64,000 nt of DNA from Roseibacillus ishigakijimensis (GTDB lineage Bacteria > Verrucomicrobiota > Verrucomicrobiia > Verrucomicrobiales > Akkermansiaceae), in the NCBI RefSeq assembly GCF_016595415.1, contig NZ_JAENIO010000021.1, positions 1 through 64,000 of the forward strand. The letters are read 5' to 3'. The position numbers and the translations under genes were made by a program. The stretch's first letter is position 1. Every line of letters starts with the position of its first letter. This document shows positions 42,415-51,971 of this stretch, one piece after another. The notes beneath the pieces were generated by a model, which was not told where the DNA came from, did no database searches, and saw nothing but the letters and a program-made list of their open reading frames with translations.

Positions 42415-43143
42415 ATGACAAGACTAGGAGCCTTCGGGGCTGAACAACTGGTGAAAGAGGACGGCAAAGTGGCTGCGACCGCTTTGCCCTTCGACAAAGT
42501 GAATTCCGAGGTCGCCTTCGAGACCGCGACCTTTGGCATGGGATGATTCTGGGGACCGGATTCCGAGTTCGGAAGCCTCCCAGGAGTGTTGCGCACGCGG
42601 GTCGGTTACGCGGGCGGAACGAAAGAAAAGCCGACCTACCGTTCCATGGGTGATCACACCGAGGCCGTGTCCATCGACTACGACCCGGCGGTGACCAGCT
42701 ACGAGGACCTGCTTGGCGAGTTTTGGCTCGGTCACCGTTGCGACTCCCTCAATCACAGTCGGCAATACATGAAAGCGGTGTTCTATCGCGATGAGCAGCA
42801 GCGCCAGGCGGCCCTCGAGTCGCGTGACCGCGAGGCCCACCGTCTCGGCCTGGGCACCGAAGAGGTCCGCACCGAAGTGCTGCCGGTGAACGCCTTCACC
42901 TACGCGGAGGGCTACCATCAGAAGTATGTTCTCTCGCGCAAGGGCGAGATCCGGCTCTTTCTGGAGCAACTCTATCCGACGGCCAAGGCCTTGGCGGATT
43001 CCACCGTCGCCACCCGCCTCAATGCCTATCTGGGCTCGGGGCTGAAGCTCGACTGGGCTGCCTTTGCCGAGGAGCTGCCGGAATACAAGTTACCGGAATT
43101 TGTGGCCGGACGTCTCCAAGTCATGGCCGAAAGCCGTCGCTGA
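42415..43143 (+). CDS. msrA: Peptide methionine (S)-S-oxide reductase with selenocysteine encoded by in-frame TGA
   Basis: A 242-codon gene read through a TGA at 42544-42546 (codon 44). MsrA reduces methionine-S-sulfoxide with a catalytic cysteine in GCFWG. Here that codon is TGA: the flanks read FETATFGMG-TGA-FWGPDSEFG and continue in frame with LPGVLRTRVGYAGGTK, HTEAVSIDYDP, QYMKAVFYRDE and AEGYHQKYVLSRKG, all family signatures. A stem-loop starts three bases after the TGA. TGA is a normal stop nearby (for example the pqiA genes), so code reassignment is excluded. Only one other Cys (near 109) remains, so the resolving step may use an external reductant. A decayed gene is unlikely because nothing else is damaged. 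Confidence 0.85.
42544..42583 (+). promoter_or_regulatory. Bacterial SECIS-like element of msrA
   Basis: Directly after the TGA, the mRNA can fold as an irregular hairpin (42549-42583). The upper stem is UUCCG/CGGAA with apical loop AGUU at 42566-42569. Below lie GG/CC and a CUGGG/CCCAG stem, interrupted by small bulges. The loop begins 19 bases after the TGA and has G at its second position. Known bacterial SECIS elements place a short G-containing loop roughly 16-37 bases downstream of the UGA, so geometry and loop agree. SelB binding is inferred. Confidence 0.7.
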
Positions 43144-43164
43144 GTAAAGAAGGAGCCTATTTCC

Positions 43165-44598
43165 TCAATGGGAGCGTCGCCAAGTGCGGCGCTTCCATTC
43201 TTTTTCGGTGAGGCCGGCGATAGGAGTCGTCATCCAAACAAGATCGCCTTGGTCCATTTTTGCGGGGGTGCCGCCATCGTCTTTACCATCAGGTCCGATC
43301 GACCACAGCCAAGGCGAGCCATCGGCTTTCCGTTGGTAGTGGAAGGGCTTCCCTGTGTAGGGATCCAGCAGGGTAGGAAAATCCAGCTCCGCAAGGGTGG
43401 CGGGATAATGTCCCTGTTTATGGCGATGGATTTCCAAGGCGATGCCCAGTCGGGCGAGGCGGAGAAGAACTTCCGCTTTCATGAGTTTTGTGGCCGCTTT
43501 TAGAAAGGGGGAGTTGTAGCTTGGCGCAAAGAAGTCGCCGGGGAACCGGGCCTTTGACCGTGGGTATTGGTAGGAACGCAAGTGATGAAGTGGCTCGGTG
43601 GCTACGGTTTCTGCGAGGTCGTGGGTTTGAAAGAAGACACTCGCTTTACCTAGGTCATTCCAACCTGGCATATAGGGCACAATGATTTGTTCGCTTTCGG
43701 GATGGGCGAGGAAAAAAGCGAGCTCTCCCTTGAGGCTGTTTGCGAAGTTATTGGGTAGTGAGATTTTCGACAACTCCGCGTTAAGCACTTCGAGTTGGTC
43801 TAAATCGAGTTGTTGGCTGATGACTGCTTCCCAGAGGCTGATTTCCAAAAATTGAATGCAACTAAATTGGTAAAGAACTGAAAGTAAGGTCGGAAAATGA
43901 GCCGAATTGATGATCGAAATCTGCCAGCGTAAATTGGCGAAAGCTCGCTCAGCATCGTTATGGGCGAGAGCAAGGGCTGTGTCGTCGGAAAGAACCTCAC
44001 CGAGTCCGTGTAGGCTGGAGAAATACTTGAGGTATTGATTCATCTGGCCAAGTAGCTCTCTTTCGGGATCTTCTAAGGAGAAAACGAGCGGCTGGCTGGG
44101 ATCGTGACTGCGGAGTTTGGCCAAGGTGGTTCCGAATTCGCTGGTGAGAATTTTGTCGAGTTCGGTCGCGGCCTCTTGCGGGTCCGAGATTCCCTTCGCG
44201 GGGTCAAGCCATTGCACGATGTCGCGGGGCTGCGCTTGCCAACGATTGTGGTCTCGCCGCGCGGCTTCCCGGCCAGTCGAGGTGTGATTCAGTCCGGCGT
44301 GCCTTTGGTAAATGAGAAGTTTGAGGCTTTTTGTCCGGGTCCCATCCAGACCGGGCAAGGTAGTTGGGTCGATGGCTCCGGGTGGGCGTTCCGGGACGTA
44401 GCTCTGGAGGTCCAAGCTCACTCTCGCCGCACGCAGATCTTGCTGCGCCTGGTCCCAAGCCCGCTGTCCCCGCCAGTTTTCAACGAAATAAAAGGCGGCA
44501 ACGAGAACGAGAACCACCCACGGCCCCCAGATGAGTAGGGGCTTCCAAGGAATTTTGTGCACGAAAAGCCAGAGAGCCTTATTGAGCGAGCGGCGCAT
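43165..44598 (-). CDS. Membrane-anchored protein with pseudopilin-like C-terminus, unknown function
   Basis: A 477-residue protein from the ATG at 44598. One transmembrane helix lies at residues about 20-42 (LLIWGPWVVLVLVAAFYFVE). The long middle part is helical and unrecognised. The C-terminal 90 residues contain IHRHKQGHYPATLAEL, DPYTGKPFHYQRKADGS and WSIGPDGKDDGG, a pattern seen in type II secretion pseudopilin G tails. Proteins with this tail are common in Planctomycetes/Verrucomicrobia. An internal hydrophobic segment around 44000 carries several aromatic residues. It is convergent with msrA. Confidence 0.75.
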   Translation of the reverse strand: MRRSLNKALWLFVHKIPWKPLLIWGPWVVLVLVAAFYFVENWRGQRAWDQAQQDLRAARVSLDLQSYVPERPPGAIDPTTLPGLDGTRTKSLKLLIYQRHAGLNHTSTGREAARRDHNRWQAQPRDIVQWLDPAKGISDPQEAATELDKILTSEFGTTLAKLRSHDPSQPLVFSLEDPERELLGQMNQYLKYFSSLHGLGEVLSDDTALALAHNDAERAFANLRWQISIINSAHFPTLLSVLYQFSCIQFLEISLWEAVISQQLDLDQLEVLNAELSKISLPNNFANSLKGELAFFLAHPESEQIIVPYMPGWNDLGKASVFFQTHDLAETVATEPLHHLRSYQYPRSKARFPGDFFAPSYNSPFLKAATKLMKAEVLLRLARLGIALEIHRHKQGHYPATLAELDFPTLLDPYTGKPFHYQRKADGSPWLWSIGPDGKDDGGTPAKMDQGDLVWMTTPIAGLTEKEWKRRTWRRSH

Positions 44599-44733
44599 GA
44601 TGGCAGTCAAAGGGAGAGAGCTTGCGGCGACGAGGATTTTTTCTTCTGAGCTCGGAAAGGCACCTCAGTTCTTCGGATTTCTCAACCTGCTCTTTTATCA
44701 GAATAGGCTCCTGGCTTTGGATGGAAGATATAG

Positions 44734-46302
44734 CTATTTCGTTCCGATGCTGGCGGGGTCGCCGAAGAGATAACCTTTTGCCAAGTTGGTAAAAGTGGTG
44801 ACTTGCTCGTCGATCCATGAGTCGTCTTGGCCCAATTCTTCGGCCATGATTCGCGCCACGGTGGGGGCGGCGGCGATGCTGGCGCGGGCATTGAGCAGGA
44901 GACTGCGGCTGCGACGGGCGAGGACGTCCTCGACGGTGCGGGCCATCTCCTCGCGCACATGCCAACGCACTTCGCCCCGGGTGAGAGTGAGATCGTCATG
45001 GACGCGATCGGGTTCGCCGAGGGCGCGGATGGCCTGGGCGTCTGCCCCGTAGGGCCGCAGGTGGGGCTCGGGGATGTCGCCACGGGTCCAGCCATGGATT
45101 TGCAAGGACTCGGTTTCGCAACGCTTGTGGTCGGTTCCGGCGACCATCTCGGCCTGGTCGATGACGTCCTCGGCCATTTTGCGGTAGGTGGTCCACTTGC
45201 CCCCGGTGACGGTGAGGAGTCCGCTGTTGCTGACCACGATGGTGTGGTCGCGCGAGATGGCGGCGGTGTCGGAATCATCGCCCTCGCTCACCAGCGGGCG
45301 CAGTCCGGCAAAGACGCTCAGCACGTCTTCCGGGGTGGGGTCCTTGGTGAGGTATTGCGCGGCGTGCTCCATCACGAAGTCGATTTCCTCCGCCAAGGCC
45401 CGGGGCTCCAGCGACTTTTCCTCCAGGGGGGTATCCGTGGTGCCGACGACGACGCAATCGTGCCAGGGGACGGCAAAGAGAACGCGTCCGTCGGCGGTTT
45501 TGGGAATCATGATCGCGGAGTTCCCGGGGAGAAATTCCTTGGGCAAGACGAGGTGGATGCCTTGGCTGACGGTGACCATGGCCTTGGCGGAGGCGTCATC
45601 GGCAGCGCGTAGTTCGTCGACGAAGATGCCGGTGGCGTTGATCACGCAGCGGGCGGGAATGGTGAACTCCTCGTCGCTCTCAAGGTCGGTGGCCTTCACT
45701 CCAGAGACGAGGCCGTCTTCTTTCTCCAAACCCGTGCAGCGGGCGTAGTTGACGACGCGGGCACCCAGTCCGGCGGCGGTTTGGGCGAGGTTGACCGCGA
45801 GGCGGGAGTCATCGAACTGGCCGTCGTGGTATTTCACCCCGCCCGAGAGATTTTCCGTTTCCACGGTGGGGATAGCGGCGATCGTTTCTTCCTTGGAAAG
45901 CCAGCGGCTGGGACCGAGGCCGAGTTTGCCGGCCAGTTGATCGTAGACCTTCATCCCGATGCCGTAGAAAGGGCCTTCCCACCAGCTGTAGTTGGGGATG
46001 ACGAAGGAGAGATCGTGCACGAGGTGGGGCGCATTGCGGGTCAGGCGACCGCGCTCACGTAGGGCTTCCAGCACCAGTGAGACATTGCCCTGTTGCAGGT
46101 AGCGGACCCCGCCGTGGACCAGTTTGGTGGAGCGGGAGGAGGTGCCCTTGGCGAAGTCGGCTTGTTCCAGCAAGACCACCGAGTGGCCCCGGGAGGCGGC
46201 GTCGACAGCGGCACCCAGGCCGGTGGCTCCGCCGCCGATGATGCAGAAGTCGTAGGGTTCGCGGGCGGTTCGAATGTGGTTGAGGGCGGTTTCTCGGTTC
46301 AT
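44734..46302 (-). CDS. glpD: Aerobic glycerol-3-phosphate dehydrogenase
   Basis: A 522-residue FAD enzyme of the inner membrane that oxidises glycerol-3-phosphate to DHAP and passes electrons to quinone. The N-terminal dinucleotide-binding motif is [19 protein letters not shown], followed by [17 protein letters not shown]. The C-terminal domain has [17 protein letters not shown]. Its ATG overlaps the glpK stop by four bases (ATGA), so translation is coupled. Third gene of glpF-glpK-glpD. Confidence 0.96.
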   Translation of the reverse strand: MNRETALNHIRTAREPYDFCIIGGGATGLGAAVDAASRGHSVVLLEQADFAKGTSSRSTKLVHGGVRYLQQGNVSLVLEALRERGRLTRNAPHLVHDLSFVIPNYSWWEGPFYGIGMKVYDQLAGKLGLGPSRWLSKEETIAAIPTVETENLSGGVKYHDGQFDDSRLAVNLAQTAAGLGARVVNYARCTGLEKEDGLVSGVKATDLESDEEFTIPARCVINATGIFVDELRAADDASAKAMVTVSQGIHLVLPKEFLPGNSAIMIPKTADGRVLFAVPWHDCVVVGTTDTPLEEKSLEPRALAEEIDFVMEHAAQYLTKDPTPEDVLSVFAGLRPLVSEGDDSDTAAISRDHTIVVSNSGLLTVTGGKWTTYRKMAEDVIDQAEMVAGTDHKRCETESLQIHGWTRGDIPEPHLRPYGADAQAIRALGEPDRVHDDLTLTRGEVRWHVREEMARTVEDVLARRSRSLLLNARASIAAAPTVARIMAEELGQDDSWIDEQVTTFTNLAKGYLFGDPASIGTK

Positions 46303-47804
46303 GCTTTTTCGTTTTCTTCCTCTAAGAGTTCCCAGTCTTTGGCGCGTTCCACCGCGCGCTTCCAGCCGGAGATCAATTTGTCCATTTCTTCACGGGGTCG
46401 TTGGGCGGTGAAGCGCGCTCCTTCTTTCTGGCGCGACTTGATATCCTCCTTGCTTTCCCAAAAGCCGACCGCGAGCCCGGCGAGATAGGCGGCCCCCATC
46501 GCGGTGGTTTCGACGTTTTCCGGGCGCACGACATCGACCCCGAGGAGATCCGCTTGGAATTGCATGAGGGGTTCGCTGCGGGAGGCCCCGCCATCGACGC
46601 GCAATTCGGTGAGTTCAATGCCGCTGTCGCGGCTCATGGCCACCGCGAGGTCGCCGCTCTGGAAGGCCACCGACTCGAGGGCGGCCCGGCAGAAATGCTG
46701 GCGGTTTGAGCCCCGGGTCATGCCCACGCAGGTGCCGCGGGCGTGGGGGTCCCAGTGGGGCGCGCCCAGCCCGGCGAAGGCGGGGACGAGATACATCCCG
46801 TTGGCGTCAGGCACTTGCGCGGCCAGCTCGCTGCATTCCTCGGCGGAGGAGACGAGCTGGAGTTCGTCGCGCAGCCATTGCACCACCGCGCCGCCGATGA
46901 AGACCGAGCCCTCGAGGGCGTATTCGGTCTTGTCGCCGATGCGCCAGGCGATGGTGGTGACGAGATTGTTCTGCGAGCGGATGGCTTCCTCGCCGGTATT
47001 CATCAGGAAAAAGCAGCCGGTGCCGTAGGTGTTTTTGCCCATCCCGCGCTCGAAGCAGGCCTGCCCGAAGAGAGCGGCGTGCTGGTCGCCCGCGATGCCC
47101 GCGATGGGCACGTTTTTGGTGGATTTTCCGTAAACTTCGCTGCTGCCTTTGACCTCCGGCAGCAGGGCGGCGGGGATGTCGAGAATCTGCAGAAGCTCTT
47201 CGTCCCATTTGTTGTCGTGAATGTTGTAGAGGAGGGTGCGGGAGGCATTGGTGGCGTCGGTGATGTGGACTTCGCCGCCGGTCAGCTTCCAGACCAGCCA
47301 GCTATCGATGGTGCCAAAGAGGAGATCGCCGGCCTCGGCTTGTTCGCGCGCGCCCTCCACGTTTTCCAAAATCCAGTGCAGCTTGGTGCCGGAGAAATAG
47401 GGATCGAGGAGGAGCCCGGTCTTGTCGCGGAAAGTTTGTTCGTGGCCGGCTTTTTTCAGTCTGGCGCAAATGTTGGCGGTGCGGCGGTCTTGCCACACGA
47501 TGGCGTTGTAGACGGGCTTGCTGGTGTGGCGGTTCCAGACCACGGTGGTCTCGCGTTGATTGGTGATGCCGATGGCCGCGAGGTCGCGGTGGCGCAGGTC
47601 GGCCTTGCTGAGGGCCTCGGCTTCGGTGGCGGATTGGGTGGACCAGATTTCCATCGGGTCGTGCTCCACCCAGCCCGGTTTGGGGTAAATTTGCTGGAAT
47701 TCCGACTGGCTGACGGCGACCACTTCGCCCGCGTGGTTGACCACGAGGGCTCGCGAGCTGGTGGTGCCCTGATCGAGGGCGAGGATGAATTGTTCGGTTT
47801 TCAT
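46299..47804 (-). CDS. glpK: Glycerol kinase
   Basis: A 501-residue FGGY kinase phosphorylating glycerol. It starts [20 protein letters not shown] and contains [29 protein letters not shown] and a C-terminal [20 protein letters not shown]. Residues match normal length. An in-frame extension further upstream (to 48068) overlaps glpF and is not coding. It lies 29 bp after glpF and overlaps glpD. Confidence 0.97.
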   Translation of the reverse strand: MKTEQFILALDQGTTSSRALVVNHAGEVVAVSQSEFQQIYPKPGWVEHDPMEIWSTQSATEAEALSKADLRHRDLAAIGITNQRETTVVWNRHTSKPVYNAIVWQDRRTANICARLKKAGHEQTFRDKTGLLLDPYFSGTKLHWILENVEGAREQAEAGDLLFGTIDSWLVWKLTGGEVHITDATNASRTLLYNIHDNKWDEELLQILDIPAALLPEVKGSSEVYGKSTKNVPIAGIAGDQHAALFGQACFERGMGKNTYGTGCFFLMNTGEEAIRSQNNLVTTIAWRIGDKTEYALEGSVFIGGAVVQWLRDELQLVSSAEECSELAAQVPDANGMYLVPAFAGLGAPHWDPHARGTCVGMTRGSNRQHFCRAALESVAFQSGDLAVAMSRDSGIELTELRVDGGASRSEPLMQFQADLLGVDVVRPENVETTAMGAAYLAGLAVGFWESKEDIKSRQKEGARFTAQRPREEMDKLISGWKRAVERAKDWELLEEENEKA

Positions 47805-47833
47805 GGTTTTGGCAAAAGGGGGAAGGAGAGCAA

Positions 47834-48607
47834 TTACTGGGGAAAGAGGGCGCGAAAGAGGAGGGCTCCCAGTGGCCCGCCGACGAGAGGGGCAACGACT
47901 GGAAGCCAGGCGTATCCCCAGTCCGAGGAGCCTTTTCCGGCGATGGGGAGGAGCTGGTGGGCCAGGCGGGGACCGAGGTCGCGGGCGGGATTGATGGCAT
48001 AGCCAGTGGGTCCGCCGAGGGAGAGACCGACGGCGAGGACCAATAGACCGACGAGGAAGGGGCTCCACCAGGTAGCCACCACTCCGGCCAGAGAAGTGGG
48101 AATGGCGGTGGCCTCGGGCAACTCGGCGGCGGGAATTCCGGCCCCGATTTGGCCCACTGACAGAACGCCAAAAACGAGCATGGCGGTGCCGATGACTTCA
48201 TTGAGGAAAGCCGGGCCGAGGCGGGGAATGGCAGGAGTGGTGCAGAAACAGGCCCGCTTCCCCTCGGCATCATCGGTCTCTTCCCAATGGGCCAGATAGC
48301 TGAGCCAGACGAGGCTGGCCCCGGTTGCGGCTCCGGCAACTTGGGCGAGGACATACCCCGGCACCTGGAACCAGGCGAAGTCGCCAATCACGGCCAAGGC
48401 CAGGGTCACGGCGGGATTGATGTGTGCTCCCGAGATGTGACCGACGGCGATGATGGCAAAGGCGACCGCCAGGCCCCAACCCGAGGTGATGACCAGCCAA
48501 CCGCTGTTCTGGCCTTTGCTTTTGTTGAGCACCACATTGGCCACCACTCCATTGCCCAGGAGGATGAGAATGGCGGTGCCTACGAATTCGGCGAGGTAGG
48601 GGTTCAT
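47834..48607 (-). CDS. glpF: Glycerol uptake facilitator (aquaglyceroporin)
   Basis: A 257-residue MIP-family channel with six helices. The two NPA boxes are [12 protein letters not shown] (first half) and [11 protein letters not shown] (second half), where the Asp after NPAR favours glycerol-type selectivity. It is the first gene of the operon that takes up, phosphorylates and oxidises glycerol. The promoter presumably lies in the 300-bp region upstream. Confidence 0.95.
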   Translation of the reverse strand: MNPYLAEFVGTAILILLGNGVVANVVLNKSKGQNSGWLVITSGWGLAVAFAIIAVGHISGAHINPAVTLALAVIGDFAWFQVPGYVLAQVAGAATGASLVWLSYLAHWEETDDAEGKRACFCTTPAIPRLGPAFLNEVIGTAMLVFGVLSVGQIGAGIPAAELPEATAIPTSLAGVVATWWSPFLVGLLVLAVGLSLGGPTGYAINPARDLGPRLAHQLLPIAGKGSSDWGYAWLPVVAPLVGGPLGALLFRALFPQ

Positions 48608-48908
48608 GGGTTGGGAAGACGGCGAAAGAGTTGCACGAGACGAAAAACCCCAAAAACGGGATCAGGGATTTTCTTATCATGGCTCTGGAATGCGCTTCGT
48701 CTATCATTTTCTTTTCCGGAAACGGGGGGCGAAAGGGAGGTTTCCACAGAGGCAAGGAATGGAAACCTCGGGAGAACCCGAATCACTCGTCCCACGGGGA
48801 CACAACAAAGGAACGGCGCTGACCCCGTTCCTCAGTGGACGGCAACCGGTTCGAAAAACGGTTTGCGAGAGAGGGGCGTTCCTCTGGAACGCGGGCTTGC
48901 GGCCGACT
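48608..48908. other. Intergenic region upstream of glpF with several inverted repeats
   Basis: This 301-bp gap lies between the glpF start and the end of the peptidase gene on the same strand. A perfect 10-bp repeat, GAGGTTTCCA (48737-48746) and TGGAAACCTC (48760-48769), is centred 13 bases apart. A second, AGGAACGG (48809-48816) with CCGTTCCT (48825-48832), may be a terminator without T tract for the peptidase gene. The first could be an operator for glp control. No gene is seen. Confidence 0.5.
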
Positions 48909-50252
48909 TCAGCGTTTGCCGCTAGCGATGTCTTTTTTCCAATCGGCGGCGAGTTCGGTCAGACTTTTCCCGGTCCATTCTTCCCAGAGTTTTTCTTCAT
49001 AGCGGCCTTCGCGGGCGGCAGCATTGAGTTTTTGAAGAAGGTTTTCATCCCGTTCTTTGATGACCCAGTCGAGGAAGTTGGCGGAAGTTCGGTAGCTGTC
49101 GTTGTGGTTGACGGTGGCGCCTTCCCGAAGTCGGGCACCTCGGCTTTCGGGTTCGTAGAGGAACCAGCGGAGGTAGTCGCAGACCCCTTCCGTGATCCAG
49201 CCGGGGGTGGGCTTGGGATCGGGATTGTTTCTCCGTGCCATCCAGTAGTTTTGCACCACGTGACCCATTTCATGGACCACACAGCCTTTAGCTTCCTTGT
49301 TGATTTGACCAGGAAACCAGTTGGCGTTGAGAGCGATGCGGTTTCCGGCGGCGTAAGCGGGCGTGCCTCCCATGTCGGTGCGGTATTCGAAGAAAACTTC
49401 ACTCGGAGCTTCGTATCCCTCGCTGGGCAAAAGCTCGATGAGCTTGGGATACCACTCGATAATCACGGGGAGGAGTTCGTTTTCACTCCATTCCGTCAGG
49501 CGGGGAGCGGCGGTGGTGTCGAGGTGATATTGGTAGTTTCCGTCGGGAGAGGGAAAAGTTTTGGTGATTTTTTTAGGTCCTTCGAGGCGCTCCAATTCTT
49601 TCTGACCCTGGGAGACAATGTCGATTTCACTCAGGAAGGTGTTTCCATGGGGATCTTCGGGGTCGGGGCGCTGGAAGTCAAAGAGCAGGTAGCGGAAGCG
49701 TCCCAAGGGCAGTTCGTCTCGGTTGCTGATGAGGGCCGCGTGTTGGCCGTTGGCGGCCCGGCGGCGTGACCGGGTATCGACTTGGGCCACTTCGATCCAA
49801 TCTGACTGAGTGGGGTCGTCTTCCCGGGCCGGTTCGAGCTTGAATTTCTCGGTGCCTCCAGTCGCGCCATAGACGGTGTAGACTTGGGGAGCGCGTCCGC
49901 CACGATGCCAGGAGTAGGTGGCGATGCTCGCGAGGGTAGTCTCTGCACCCAAGTCGAGGACCAGACGTCCGCCGTCGCTCCCGGTGGTGAAGAAAAAGTT
50001 GGCGTCGGGCTGATCGTCAGCAGTGGGCACTTTTCCATCGGTGAGCACTGCCAAATCGGCACTCATGCGGTCGGCTTCTCCGGCGATGATTCGGAAGCTT
50101 TTCTCTTGAGCCAAATCGTTCACCGCGGGTGCGGGAACACGCTGAAATTGAAAAGAGCCATCGCCCCGGTTGCGGTCCAGACGGACAGTGGGAGCAGCAG
50201 ACAGGGTCTCCGCTAAAGTGAGTAAAGCAAGAATAGACAAGAGGAGTTTCAT
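48909..50252 (-). CDS. Secreted basic-secretory-protein-like metallopeptidase
   Basis: A 447-residue exported protein. The signal peptide is LLLSILALLTLAETLSA. Residues about 25-215 look like a discoidin-type carbohydrate-binding domain (GGRLVLDLGAETTLASIATYSW). The C-terminal half has the plant basic secretory protein (BSP) pattern with a zinc motif VVHEMGHVVQNYW near residue 330, and WITEGVCDYLRWF and WEEWTGKSLTELAADWK. BSP-family proteins are putative peptidases. It is transcribed alone and upstream of the glp region. Confidence 0.88.
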   Translation of the reverse strand: MKLLLSILALLTLAETLSAAPTVRLDRNRGDGSFQFQRVPAPAVNDLAQEKSFRIIAGEADRMSADLAVLTDGKVPTADDQPDANFFFTTGSDGGRLVLDLGAETTLASIATYSWHRGGRAPQVYTVYGATGGTEKFKLEPAREDDPTQSDWIEVAQVDTRSRRRAANGQHAALISNRDELPLGRFRYLLFDFQRPDPEDPHGNTFLSEIDIVSQGQKELERLEGPKKITKTFPSPDGNYQYHLDTTAAPRLTEWSENELLPVIIEWYPKLIELLPSEGYEAPSEVFFEYRTDMGGTPAYAAGNRIALNANWFPGQINKEAKGCVVHEMGHVVQNYWMARRNNPDPKPTPGWITEGVCDYLRWFLYEPESRGARLREGATVNHNDSYRTSANFLDWVIKERDENLLQKLNAAAREGRYEEKLWEEWTGKSLTELAADWKKDIASGKR

Positions 50253-50448
50253 AGAGATCGGGATCGATGGAAAAGCCGCATGCTTTAGCCACTACGCGCC
50301 ATTCCCCCTTTCTCTTTGGCTGAAGTGCATCTCTGATAAGAGCGCGTGGTTTTGACTGGATTTCAGCGTGAGAGCCGGTGACTGGCACTGGGGTGGTGAA
50401 CTTGGCAAGATGAGGTGTTACCTCGAAAATATAAAGGGTTGGAATTGA

Positions 50449-51339
50449 CTATTCCTGAGACGTATTTTCCTTAGGCGAACAGTCTTCTCCGACGAGCTCC
50501 ACCTCGATAGTGACATGGGTGAAGCCTTCGGCGGGGAGGAGGGCGCGCAGTCCTTGCTTGGCCCGCACGATGTCGGCCCGCTCGGAGTCTGCGGTCATGA
50601 CGAGATGGATACTCAGGACGTGATTTTCTCCATCCAAGGACCAGACGTGGGCGTGGTGGGTGGATTGCACTTTGGGAAAGGAGCAAGCCTCTCGGTCGAA
50701 GCGTTCGAGGTCGAAGGATTCCGGCACGGACTGGAGGAAAACCCGGCCAATCTGGCGGAGATTGCGTGCGACATTCCAGAGCACGAAGAGAGAAATTCCA
50801 ATGGAGAGGAGTGGGTCGATGAGGGGGAGGTGCCAGATTTTCATGGCAATCGCACCCAGCAGCACGGCGACCCAGCCGAGGACGTCCTCCAGCAGATGCC
50901 AGCTCACCACTTTTTCGGTGAGGGAAGTGCCGCCACGCACCTTGAGGACGGCGAGGCCATTGAGGGCGATTCCGAGAAGAGCCAGTAAGATCATGCCCGT
51001 GGTGTGCACCGGTTCGGGATTGAGGAGGCGCTGGGAGGCTTGCCAGAGGACGATGCTGAGGCCGATGACGAGGACGAGTCCGGTGATCAGCCCTCCCAAG
51101 AGGCGATAGCGGGCCGCTCCGTAGCTCTGCCGGGCGTTCGGTCCCTGCCGGGATCGCTTCTCGAAATACCAAGCCAGGGCAAGGGAGAGGGAGTCGCCGA
51201 AGTCGTGAATGGCATCGGAGAGAATGGCCACGCTATTGGTGAGGAGTCCGCCGATGACTTCGATGATGGTGAACACGAAGTTCAGGAGAAAGGCGGTGCC
51301 CAGGTTCTGGGAAGAATGGTGGTGGTGGTGATGGGACAT
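50449..51339 (-). CDS. Cation diffusion facilitator (Zn/Co/Cd efflux)
   Basis: A 296-residue CDF transporter with six helices. The N-terminus is MSHHHHHHSSQN, a natural run of six histidines. The metal site of helix II is SDAIHDFGDSLSLALAW and that of helix V is LHL...LEDVLGWVAVLLGA, the D/H-x3-D type. The cytoplasmic domain has THHAHVWSLDGENHVLS. The ATG at 51339 was chosen because the residues upstream are not conserved-looking. Last gene of the metal-efflux block. Confidence 0.93.
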   Translation of the reverse strand: MSHHHHHHSSQNLGTAFLLNFVFTIIEVIGGLLTNSVAILSDAIHDFGDSLSLALAWYFEKRSRQGPNARQSYGAARYRLLGGLITGLVLVIGLSIVLWQASQRLLNPEPVHTTGMILLALLGIALNGLAVLKVRGGTSLTEKVVSWHLLEDVLGWVAVLLGAIAMKIWHLPLIDPLLSIGISLFVLWNVARNLRQIGRVFLQSVPESFDLERFDREACSFPKVQSTHHAHVWSLDGENHVLSIHLVMTADSERADIVRAKQGLRALLPAEGFTHVTIEVELVGEDCSPKENTSQE

Positions 51340-51402
51340 GGCCGGGAAAATTCCTTCGCTCCCTAACAAAGAGGAGCGAAGGAGGAGGGGCAAGAAGAGA
51401 CT

Positions 51403-51939
51403 TCAGTGGTCGTGGCCTTCGTGGTCACCATGGTCGTGACCGTGTTCGCCGTGATCGCAGGAGCAGGCGTATTCGAGGTAATCACAAGTGGGGCAATCGG
51501 CGAGATTGAGATTGAAGCGGATGAGGGTGGTCTTGGCATTCGCTTGCATCTTGATTTGTGCAATGACGGGGAGGTTGTCTCCCTCCGGCACCGAGTCCTT
51601 CGAAAGAAAACTTTTCCCGTCTTTCTCAAAAGTCAGCCGGGTGGGATTGCTGCGCGTGCCGGTGATGACTGTAATGGCTTGATCGCCGGGGGCGACGACG
51701 GTGCCGTCATCTTTGAGGAAGGTGATGCGCACCTTGCGATCCTCGGTCAGGAAGAATTCCGCGTGGGGCTCCACTTCGGTCAGGATGCGGCCGCCATTGG
51801 GAGGGGTGAGCCCGGAGTGATCGTGCTCGGCGTGTTCGTGTCCCTCGTGATCGCCGTGTTCGTGACCTTCTTCCGCCGAAGCGAAAGGAGTGAAGGAGAG
51901 CGCGAGGCTGGCTACTAGGATAGTGGTTGTTTTTTTCAT
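51403..51939 (-). CDS. Secreted His-rich metal-related protein
   Basis: A 178-residue exported protein with signal peptide ILVASLALSFTPFASA. The mature N-terminus is GHEHGDHEGHEHAEHDHSG and the C-terminus GHDHGDHEGHDH, both metal-binding. A pair CPTCDYLEYACSCD adds cysteine ligands. The core resembles a small beta domain. It lies between the CDF transporter and the RND pump, so it is probably a periplasmic metal buffer or sensor-like component of the same system. Confidence 0.85.
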   Translation of the reverse strand: MKKTTTILVASLALSFTPFASAEEGHEHGDHEGHEHAEHDHSGLTPPNGGRILTEVEPHAEFFLTEDRKVRITFLKDDGTVVAPGDQAITVITGTRSNPTRLTFEKDGKSFLSKDSVPEGDNLPVIAQIKMQANAKTTLIRFNLNLADCPTCDYLEYACSCDHGEHGHDHGDHEGHDH

Positions 51940-51971
51940 GGTTGATTTCTTTGTTTTGGTTTTGCCGCAAC

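Noticed and set aside
40176-42596. 806-residue open frame on the minus strand across pcrA and the msrA start
   Set aside because: It is antisense to a clear helicase gene with all motifs, and its translation shows no family pattern. Long antisense frames are expected in GC-rich DNA.
42415-43143. msrA as a pseudogene or a sequencing error at the TGA
   Set aside because: The whole frame is intact and family-like apart from this codon, the codon is exactly the catalytic Cys, and a SECIS-like hairpin lies in the expected position. Random damage would rarely fall there. It cannot be fully excluded without a re-read.
48608-48908. Small gene in the 300-bp gap before glpF
   Set aside because: Open frames here overlap inverted repeats or run antisense into the peptidase gene without any family pattern.
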